From Pedobacter ginsenosidimutans (GTDB taxonomy: Bacteria; Bacteroidota; Bacteroidia; Sphingobacteriales; Sphingobacteriaceae), in assembly GCF_001442625.1 (NCBI RefSeq), contig NZ_LMZQ01000029.1, forward strand, positions 1 to 39,722: a stretch of DNA of 39,722 nt, written 5' to 3'. Both the position numbers and the translations under genes were made by a program. Below the pieces are notes generated by a model that did not search any database, was not told the origin of the DNA, and saw nothing but the letters and a program-made list of their open reading frames with translations. This document shows, piece by piece, positions 33,859 through 39,722 of this stretch (position 1 is the first letter of the stretch; each line of letters starts with the position of its first letter).

Positions 33859-34641
33859 ATGAAACAAGGATTATTAATAGATATGGATGGGGTGATTTAT
33901 AGCGGGGAAGAATTGATATTTGGTGCTGATAAATTCATTAAAAACTTAATTGATGAAGATATTCCTTTTGCATTTATGACTAATAATAGTCAGAGAACGG
34001 CTTTAGAAGTTGTGCGTAAACTAAAAGGGCTTGGCATAAAAGTAGAAGAAAGCCATGTATATACGAGCGCAATGGCTACAGGTAAATTCCTTTCCGATCA
34101 AAGCCCAAATGGTACCGCTTATGTATTGGGAGAAGGTGGTTTATTAAGCAGTTTGCACGATCACGGTATTACTTTGGTAAACACCGATCCAGAATTTGTG
34201 GTACTGGGAGAAGGTAGAAACTTTACGCTCGAAATGGTACAGCGTGCGGTTGATATGATTCTTGCCGGAGCTAAATTTATCACCACTAATAGAGATCCAT
34301 CGCCAAAGAAACCAGGTTGGAATAATTTAGGCATTGCCGCAACTACTGCTATGATTGAAGAAGCAACCGGCAGAAAAGCATTTGTTACAGGTAAACCAAG
34401 TCCGGTGATGATGCGCTCGGCACGTAAATTTCTAGGATTGGAAACCAGCGAAACTACGGTTATTGGCGATACCATGGAAACAGATATACAAGGAGGTGTT
34501 CAAATGGGATATAAAACCATTCTGGTACTTTCGGGCATCTCAAGCAAAGATACTTTAGGGCATTATGCTTTTAAACCCGATATGATTGCAAGCTCGGTTG
34601 ATGAGATTAAGTTTCCGTTGGCCTGGTGGGAAGGTAAATAG
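33859..34641 (+). CDS. HAD-IIA family phosphatase (NagD/PGPase-like)
   Basis: A 260-residue HAD hydrolase of subfamily IIA. Motif I is DMDGVIYSG (nucleophile Asp8, Asp10), motif II is FMTNNSQRT, motif III is TGKPSP (with Lys), and motif IV is IGDTMETDI. A C2-type cap lies between motifs II and III. It dephosphorylates small metabolites such as nucleotides, glycerol phosphate or phosphoglycolate; the substrate is not defined. The ATG at 33859 is chosen because it begins the conserved core. Confidence 0.92.
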   Translation: MKQGLLIDMDGVIYSGEELIFGADKFIKNLIDEDIPFAFMTNNSQRTALEVVRKLKGLGIKVEESHVYTSAMATGKFLSDQSPNGTAYVLGEGGLLSSLHDHGITLVNTDPEFVVLGEGRNFTLEMVQRAVDMILAGAKFITTNRDPSPKKPGWNNLGIAATTAMIEEATGRKAFVTGKPSPVMMRSARKFLGLETSETTVIGDTMETDIQGGVQMGYKTILVLSGISSKDTLGHYAFKPDMIASSVDEIKFPLAWWEGK

Positions 34642-34665
34642 TTTAGATTTTCGAACTTAAACGTG

Positions 34666-34752
34666 CTGCCAGATGTTACCATCTGGCAGAGAGAACCGTT
34701 TTAGAATTGGAATAAAGGATCAAACGAAGTGTCAGATAGAAATATCTGACAC
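34666..34752. repeat. Two consecutive perfect hairpins in a convergent intergenic gap
   Basis: Hairpin 1 (34666-34689): CTGCCAGATG and CATCTGGCAG around a TTAC loop. Hairpin 2 (34729-34752): GTGTCAGATA and TATCTGACAC around a GAAA loop. Both stems are perfect 10 bp and share a CAGAT/ATCTG core. They lie between the HAD gene (plus) and a secreted protein (minus). They may be a bidirectional terminator or a REP-like element; no long T-run follows either. Confidence 0.6.
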
Positions 34753-34803
34753 CACATGATCTGCCACCTTTTCGGACATGAAAGCGACTAATAAACAAGA
34801 GAA

Positions 34804-35094
34804 CTAATGAGCCAAGTCTACTTCTAACAACGACCTTGTAAATAAAGGAGTTGAGTGGGGACACATAGGCTTAAAAAAACTCAATCGATAATCAGTTGCA
34901 AATACAACAGATGCACCTTCAAATTTAGCAGCCGTATCAACGTGATTAAGCAATTTTAATGAGGCTGAATCATTTACAATATGCTCATGCACTGGGGTTT
35001 CAGACCCTTTATCACCAGTAAATTTATTCGCTTTGGTTAAAAGTCCAATTGCTGGTATAACCATTAATAGCGCTACGCAAGAAATCAGTCTCAT
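34804..35094 (-). CDS. Small secreted hypothetical protein, 96 aa
   Basis: A 96-residue frame with an N-terminal hydrophobic signal sequence (MRLISCVALLMVIPAIGLL). The mature part is about 75 residues and mixed in charge (e.g. HEHIVNDSASLKLLNHVDTA), with one Cys near the C-terminus. No family was recognised. The signal peptide and ATG start support it as real. The gene ends just next to the tandem hairpins. Confidence 0.55.
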   Translation of the reverse strand: MRLISCVALLMVIPAIGLLTKANKFTGDKGSETPVHEHIVNDSASLKLLNHVDTAAKFEGASVVFATDYRLSFFKPMCPHSTPLFTRSLLEVDLAH

Positions 35095-35225
35095 ATCATT
35101 GTGCTTAAATTATCCTATTATTTGATTAGTGCCTTTTAACAAAGATGAACCGATGTTATTAGTAAGATAGTTAGCTAGCGTTATTAAATTGTTAAAGTTA
35201 CAGTGCAGTTTTAATTCAATATTAA

Positions 35226-35387
35226 ATGTATCTGGCCAATAGCGCGATTTATATTACCGTACCCGCGATTTATATTATTGCACTCGTGATTTATATTACC
35301 GTACCCGCGTTTTATATTACTGCACCCGCGATTTATATTACCGCACCTGTGATTTATATTAAGATATCGGGCTTAAGGATTATTTGA
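35226..35387 (+). CDS. Possible 53-aa peptide with 7-residue repeats, encoded by a 21-bp minisatellite
   Basis: An ATG-to-TGA frame passes through the 21-bp tandem repeat without a stop. Each unit is exactly seven codons and reads A/V-I-Y-I-T-V/A-P, giving a hydrophobic, Tyr- and Pro-containing repeat peptide of about six units. Variation between units keeps the IYI core fixed. No promoter or ribosome site was identified and the minus strand is also largely open, so the frame may be a by-product of the repeat length. Confidence 0.25.
   Translation: MYLANSAIYITVPAIYIIALVIYITVPAFYITAPAIYITAPVIYIKISGLRII
35244..35361 (+). repeat. 21-bp tandem repeat, five units plus a partial sixth
   Basis: Five complete 21-bp units at 35244, 35265, 35286, 35307 and 35328, then 13 bp of a sixth from 35349. 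The core GATTTATATTA is nearly invariant (unit 4 has one A-to-T change); differences are mostly C/T transitions at the ends. The 21-bp length equals two DNA turns, so it could also be a multi-site DNA-binding element. There are no spacers, so it is not CRISPR. Confidence 0.9.
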
Positions 35388-35402
35388 TTTGATAATTATG
35401 AT

Positions 35403-35464
35403 ATGGATGTATGACCATTGGGTTAAAATTAAGATTGCGTAGAAACATCCATCGCTACGCAATC
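35403..35464 (+). repeat. Perfect inverted repeat with possible pseudoknot partner
   Basis: GATTGCGTAG (35433-35442) and CTACGCAATC (35455-35464) form a perfect 10-bp stem with a 12-nt loop. The loop contains ACATCCAT (35445-35452), which is complementary to ATGGATGT (35403-35410) upstream, so an H-type pseudoknot or alternative fold is possible. It contains the TGCGTAGAAA motif also present at 22022. It could be a structured RNA, a protein-binding site or a terminator stem. Confidence 0.5.
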
Positions 35465-35572
35465 ATTAACTAACCAAATAAATGTATTTACAAGGCGTAA
35501 CATCAGATAACCAGTCTAATGTACACTTGGTATAGACAGTAAATTCGGGCACTAATCAACCTATTCATTACC

Positions 35573-35683
35573 ATGTCGTTTACATTTAAATCTTCCTATC
35601 AAAACTGGTTTATGCCTTCTCGCCTTGCTTCTATTTATCGCAAAGCCTGGTTTGATCGTTTACAACAGCACAGTTTTCTTTAA
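35573..35683 (+). CDS. Doubtful small protein, 36 aa
   Basis: A plus-strand ATG-to-TAA frame beginning MSFTFKSSYQNWFMPSRLA and ending in WFDRLQQHSFL. It is basic and aromatic-rich and lies in the 338-nt gap between the repeat frame and the fucosidase. No promoter was recognised. It is listed because the rest of the gap holds only the inverted repeat. Confidence 0.2.
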   Translation: MSFTFKSSYQNWFMPSRLASIYRKAWFDRLQQHSFL

Positions 35684-35725
35684 ATCATACTTCAAAAAAA
35701 TTAAGGAAATAACCGTTCATCGAGG

Positions 35726-37228
35726 CTACATTTTTGCATCCATTAACTTTGCTGCTTTTGCTTTTGGCGCCACCAGTTTTATTTTAATTACAAATGCTTT
35801 GTTGGGTTGAAAATCTTTTGGCAGTATTACATCATAATAGGTATTCTTATCCAGATCCAAACCAATGTCCGCTTGTTTTAAAGCTAAATTCTTGCTGTTT
35901 ACTAAAAGTGCAGCTGTACCTGGAACCTGTTTGGCATTTTTAGGCACCGCAATGCGCACAATACCATTTACGGGTTGATTAAAAACAGTTAAATAAAGGT
36001 TATTGTCTTTTTGAGTAAAGTAGCCCAATTTAGAGGGAGTTAATGCAGCATGACGTACCCCATATACTGCCTCGGCATTTATTTTTATCCACTCGCCGAT
36101 TTCCTTTGCAATTTTATCCTCTTCGGGATGCATATTTCCATTGCCATCGGGGCCAAAGTTTAGTACAAAATTGCCGTTCATTGATACCGAACGCATCAGC
36201 ATATCCAATAAATCGTCGGTAGTTTTGGTATAAATTCCCGACCAATCTTTCATATATCCCCAACCGTTTGGCGGGATGGTCATTACCGCATCCCAATCGT
36301 TACCGTTTAACCATTCAAATTCTGCAGGTAACTTACGCTCCCAGCCCTGTTCGTAATCACCCAAAATATTGCCATTCGAATCGAAGTGTCTTGAGCCATG
36401 TTCATCGTTACGGAAACGCGAGCCGATAATTAATCCAGGATGTTTTTCCCGAAGTTCTTTTTCTAGATTGTAGGTAAATTCATAGGCGCTTTTCCACGAG
36501 GCATCCCAGGTACCATCAAACCAGAAACCTTTAATTTTCGGATAGTTATCCAGCTGCTCTAAAAGCTGGTTTCGGGTATAAGCTAAAAATTTACCAAATT
36601 TTTCTTTCTCTTCCTCTGTTTTTGGAGCTTTACCCATATAATTTGGGTTATTCCATTCTAAAATAGAGAAATAGAGATATACATCAATACCTTCAGCGGT
36701 ATAGGCATCTACAATCTGCTTTACTATATCCTTTTTATAAGGTGATGCAGAAACACTGTAATCAGAATATTTGGTTGGCCAAAGTGCAAAGCCATCATGG
36801 TGTTTGGTGGTAAAAATCACATACTTTGCGCCCATATCCTTAGCTTGTTTGGCCCAGCGTTTGGCATCGAAGTTTTTCGGGTTAAACTGTTTGTACAGGT
36901 TATCGTAAGTTTTAGTCCAGTCTTTTGGTGCCGTAGGCCCACTCCAGGAGCGGATCCATTCTGATGCTGCTGCACCTCCCCTTGCACTTATCCCATTCCA
37001 CTCGTTACCCGCGATAGAATAAATTCCCCAATGGATAAACTGCCCTAAACCATAACTGCGAAAGGCTTCCATGTCGGCATCGGTACGGTGTGGTGGTGTT
37101 AGGGGTCCGTATTTAACTTCAACTTCTTTTGTAGGCTTGCTCTTTGGCCCAGTCCATTGTGCATCTGCAGGATTTACTGCAGCGATCGAAGCAACAATAA
37201 CCAAGACAAACTTTAATATATTCTTCAT
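35726..37228 (-). CDS. Alpha-L-fucosidase, GH29
   Basis: A 500-residue secreted glycosidase with a signal peptide (to ~24, NPADAQ). GH29 motifs are FIHWGIYS (65-72), TKHHDGFALW (141-150) and the nucleophile Asp238 in KGFWFDGTWD. It hydrolyses terminal alpha-L-fucose. The ATG at 37228 is chosen; an in-frame TTG two codons upstream is also possible. It follows the GH20 gene by 24 nt in a glycan-utilisation operon that continues beyond the window. The C-terminus has a short basic/Ala-rich tail (KLVAPKAKAAK). Confidence 0.93.
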   Translation of the reverse strand: MKNILKFVLVIVASIAAVNPADAQWTGPKSKPTKEVEVKYGPLTPPHRTDADMEAFRSYGLGQFIHWGIYSIAGNEWNGISARGGAAASEWIRSWSGPTAPKDWTKTYDNLYKQFNPKNFDAKRWAKQAKDMGAKYVIFTTKHHDGFALWPTKYSDYSVSASPYKKDIVKQIVDAYTAEGIDVYLYFSILEWNNPNYMGKAPKTEEEKEKFGKFLAYTRNQLLEQLDNYPKIKGFWFDGTWDASWKSAYEFTYNLEKELREKHPGLIIGSRFRNDEHGSRHFDSNGNILGDYEQGWERKLPAEFEWLNGNDWDAVMTIPPNGWGYMKDWSGIYTKTTDDLLDMLMRSVSMNGNFVLNFGPDGNGNMHPEEDKIAKEIGEWIKINAEAVYGVRHAALTPSKLGYFTQKDNNLYLTVFNQPVNGIVRIAVPKNAKQVPGTAALLVNSKNLALKQADIGLDLDKNTYYDVILPKDFQPNKAFVIKIKLVAPKAKAAKLMDAKM

Positions 37229-37252
37229 ATTCAAATTTTATTCGTGTTCTTA

Positions 37253-38842
37253 TTAATCCTTATAATTTAATGGTTTCTTTCTCTTAACCGGTATTTCTGG
37301 GTTTTGTAAGGGCTTTGAAGGATGATAATAATAAAGTCCTGCTTTGCTGTAAAGTGCCAAGTGCTGGGCTAGATTATTACTGAAGGTTTTAAAATCTTTA
37401 TGATTTTGCGGCGTCCATGCAGCTTCTGCCAGGGCGGCAATCCGAGGAAAAAGTAAATAATCTAAACGGTTGTCATTATCTACTGTTTCTGCCCAAAGGT
37501 TAGCCTGAATACCTAAAATAAGCTGTTTTTCTTTTTCATTTTCGGCAAAAGACTGTGCATTGAACTGGTATACCTGCTCAATGGGGCTATACAGTTTGTT
37601 CCACTTTCTACCGTATTGGTGGGTACTATCCTGAACAAAATCGAAATACAGTGGCAAACGCGGGCATAAAACCGTTTGATAACCTTTACTTAAAGCAGTA
37701 CGGAGCTGGGCAGGTTTTTCCTGGCGCCACCAAAACATAATCGTTTTCTCTTTTGGCAGATCGGCTTCGGCCATTTCATCCCAAAAAATAGCCCTGGCGT
37801 TTAATCGGTAGAGCGAATCGGCCATGCGTTTCATAAAATAGTGTTCTACCGCAGCGTCATCCTTAAGCTTTTCGCGCTCGCGGAGTTTTAAAATATCTGG
37901 ATTGCTTTTCCATTTTTCATTTCCATAGCTCACTTCATCTCCTCCTAAATGGATTAATCCGGCAGGGAAAAGCACATTGGTTTCTTTTAGAATATCGGTT
38001 AAATAACCGTAGGTTTTTTCCAGGCCAGGATTAAAGGTAAACTCTGGGTGCCCTATTGAACCGCCTCCTGAATATTCTGGATAGGCTTTATTGGCTGCAC
38101 TAGCATGCCCGGGCATATCAATTTCTGGTATAACCTTAATGTAGCGTTCGGCAGCGTAGGCCACAATTTCCCTAATATCGGCTTGTGTATAAAACTGTGC
38201 TGGCAAATTGGGGTTTAGATAATCTCCAATGCCACCAATAAGGGCCAAATTAGGATACTTCTTAACCTCTAGGCGCCAGGCAGGTTCATCGGTTAAATGC
38301 CAGTGAAAGGTATTCAGTTTATAAAAGGCCATCCAGTTTAAAATAGACTTTACTTTTTGTTTGCCAAAAAAATGCCGAGATTCATCGAGCATAAAGCCAC
38401 GCCAGCCATAAACCGGTGCATCACTTATTTCAGCAGCAGGAAGTTGGTTGTTTTTATTGGTTAGTGCCAGTTGCAACAGCGAAACCACCCCATAAAAAAT
38501 TCCATTGGAATGTGTACCGGAAACGATAATCTGGTCAGGTTTGATACTGATCTGATAAGCACATGAATCTGCATGTTTTTTTCCGGCCTTTAGTACCAGC
38601 ACAATACTTGCCGATTTTGCTTTTTGCTGAACGGTAATTCCTTTTTGACTTAATAATTCGTTCTGAAAATAGTAAGCAATCGCTTTTAGCCGTTCGTTAT
38701 TATAACTAATGCTACTATAATTATTTATGGTATAGTAGCCATTGCCTTTTACAAAACGCATCGGCATAGGAATAATTCCCGGTTGCTGTGCAAATGCCGT
38801 TGAATAAATAATTAGCACAGATAATATATGTAATAACCTCAT
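37253..38842 (-). CDS. Beta-N-acetylhexosaminidase, GH20
   Basis: A 529-residue secreted enzyme with signal peptide (to ~19), an N-terminal GH20b domain (~20-140) and a (beta/alpha)8 catalytic domain from ~145. HWHLTDEPAWRLEVKKYP begins at His180. The catalytic Asp302-Glu303 pair lies in LIHLGGDEVSYG. It removes terminal GlcNAc or GalNAc by substrate-assisted catalysis. Its ATG overlaps the stop of the upstream GH29 gene by 1 nt, so the two are coupled. With two fucosidases it suggests degradation of fucosylated amino-sugar glycans. Confidence 0.95.
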   Translation of the reverse strand: MRLLHILSVLIIYSTAFAQQPGIIPMPMRFVKGNGYYTINNYSSISYNNERLKAIAYYFQNELLSQKGITVQQKAKSASIVLVLKAGKKHADSCAYQISIKPDQIIVSGTHSNGIFYGVVSLLQLALTNKNNQLPAAEISDAPVYGWRGFMLDESRHFFGKQKVKSILNWMAFYKLNTFHWHLTDEPAWRLEVKKYPNLALIGGIGDYLNPNLPAQFYTQADIREIVAYAAERYIKVIPEIDMPGHASAANKAYPEYSGGGSIGHPEFTFNPGLEKTYGYLTDILKETNVLFPAGLIHLGGDEVSYGNEKWKSNPDILKLREREKLKDDAAVEHYFMKRMADSLYRLNARAIFWDEMAEADLPKEKTIMFWWRQEKPAQLRTALSKGYQTVLCPRLPLYFDFVQDSTHQYGRKWNKLYSPIEQVYQFNAQSFAENEKEKQLILGIQANLWAETVDNDNRLDYLLFPRIAALAEAAWTPQNHKDFKTFSNNLAQHLALYSKAGLYYYHPSKPLQNPEIPVKRKKPLNYKD

Positions 38843-39722
38843 TAATTGGTTGTTATTTTTAATACATAAACAGGAATTTGGTTCCCTTTTTTATAATCAC
38901 CTGGTAAATCAAGGCCAAGCCCCTCGTTGTTTATTGTCCATTTTATTTTTTTATTGTTTCCCAGAAGTTCGATATTTTTAACAGACATTGTGCTTTTGTT
39001 TATCTGTTTTAGCAGTACATCTGACCTTTTCCAGCTTCTTAGAAAAGCGTATACAGTTTTATCTTTTGAGGTATAATAAACATCTGGCGTTACAGATTTT
39101 GGTGTACCATCGAAAACAGCATCCTTAATGGCGTTTTTGCTTTCTTCGATAGAGATATTATCACTCTTTTCTGAGCTATTTTCTTTTACAGCCAACCATG
39201 TTTGGCTAGCGTAAATGGCCTCATGATTAATATCCATCCATTTACCTACAGCTTTTAATCTTACAGTTGCCCAATCCGGAAAGGTACCATCACCTTTTGG
39301 GCCAACATTTAACAACAGGTTGCCACCATTAGCTACTACTTCTACCAAGTGCCGTACCAGCATTTCGGGCGATTTCCAAACACTATCATGTTTGTTGTAG
39401 CCCCAGTTTTGGCCAATGGTTAAACAAGACTCCCATGCTTTTTTTGATGATGGAGACAAAGACTGTTCAGAAATTGAAAAGTCGCCATAACCATTTCCAA
39501 TTCTATTGTTTACCAAACAGTTTGGTTGTAATTTATGAACTAACGCTTTAAGTTCTGCACTCTCTGTTTTACTGATGAGTTCGGGCGTATCGAACCAAAT
39601 TGCACCAATCGGGCCATAGTTACTTAAAAGCTCAGTAACTTGTGGTTTAACCTTTCTTTCGAAATAACGGTTAAAAACTTTTTCATCTTCATTCGGATAA
39701 TCCCAGGTGTTACTTCTGCCCG
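38842..39722 (-). CDS. Alpha-L-fucosidase GH29, 5' end outside the window
   Basis: The C-terminal 293 codons of a second GH29 enzyme; the frame is open to the window edge with no start, so it is partial. The nucleophile Asp lies in GAIWFDTPEL, followed by QPNCLVNNRIGNGYGDF and the GNLLLNVGPKGDG motif typical of the family. The C-terminal beta domain is present. It overlaps the GH20 gene by 1 nt and is the first visible gene of the operon. It is clearly different from the other GH29 in this cluster, so the two may cleave different linkages. Confidence 0.9.
   Translation of the reverse strand, partial: GRSNTWDYPNEDEKVFNRYFERKVKPQVTELLSNYGPIGAIWFDTPELISKTESAELKALVHKLQPNCLVNNRIGNGYGDFSISEQSLSPSSKKAWESCLTIGQNWGYNKHDSVWKSPEMLVRHLVEVVANGGNLLLNVGPKGDGTFPDWATVRLKAVGKWMDINHEAIYASQTWLAVKENSSEKSDNISIEESKNAIKDAVFDGTPKSVTPDVYYTSKDKTVYAFLRSWKRSDVLLKQINKSTMSVKNIELLGNNKKIKWTINNEGLGLDLPGDYKKGNQIPVYVLKITTN

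Noticed and set aside
35244..35361. CRISPR-like repeat array
   Set aside because: Units are directly adjacent with no unique spacers, and no cas genes are present. It is a tandem minisatellite.
35625..35810. 61-codon plus-strand frame at the fucosidase end
   Set aside because: It overlaps the 3' end of the GH29 gene on the other strand and shows no family features; an antisense shadow.

Overview
The window looks like chromosomal DNA of a Bacteroidota member close to Pedobacter (Sphingobacteriaceae). The evidence is low GC with AT-rich intergenic DNA, promoters resembling the TTTG / TAnnTTTG type, weak ribosome binding sites, an Mfa2/FimB-like lipoprotein, a PUL-like run of glycosidases, many periplasmic SGNH and carbohydrate-active enzymes, and very tight operons with 1-8 nt overlaps. 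No rRNA, tRNA, CRISPR array, complete insertion sequence or prophage was seen.

Layout. 0-1.1 kb: a VOC protein and a DinB protein. 1.1-8.3 kb: an ergothioneine locus. A five-gene minus-strand operon runs flavoprotein disulfide reductase, ABC ATPase, permease fused to a substrate-binding domain, EgtB, EgtD. A convergent PLP enzyme (EgtE candidate) overlaps the end of egtD. 8.3-8.9 kb: intergenic DNA with a 44-codon ORF, a dispersed repeat and a terminator. 8.9-15.1 kb: a 5-oxoprolinase operon (pxpB, pxpC, pxpA), an NRAMP-related transporter and an M1 aminopeptidase. 15.3-20.2 kb: an SGNH hydrolase, a GHKL ATPase, a fimbrial-anchor-like lipoprotein and a CPA1 antiporter. 20.3-23.2 kb: a signalling block with a 7TMR-DISM/LuxR regulator, a 549-nt intergenic region holding paired TGCGTA direct repeats, a promoter and a leader hairpin, an IS3-OrfA-like HTH/zipper protein, and a CheY-like receiver. 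23.2-24.9 kb: cysE-cysM. 25.1-29.6 kb: a heparinase II/III protein and a large periplasmic cytochrome c / sorbosone-dehydrogenase-like protein. 29.6-30.6 kb: small ORFs. 30.6-34.6 kb: a fatty acid desaturase, an SGNH hydrolase, an esterase, a small Cys-containing ORF and a HAD-IIA phosphatase. 34.6-35.7 kb: hairpins, a small secreted protein, and a 21-bp tandem repeat that is open as a 7-residue peptide repeat. 35.7 kb to the end: GH29-GH20-GH29, the end of a fucosylated-glycan utilisation cluster cut by the window edge.

How the genes work together. The most striking unit is the ergothioneine locus. It carries a minimal three-enzyme route (EgtD, EgtB, EgtE-like, with no EgtA or EgtC) together with an EgtU-like importer whose binding domain is circularly permuted, and a redox-active flavoprotein. 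Other thiol or amino-acid functions nearby are cysE/cysM and pyroglutamate recycling. The second notable unit is the regulatory block at 22.0-23.2 kb. All functional calls are from reading motifs in the sequence; no database search was run.
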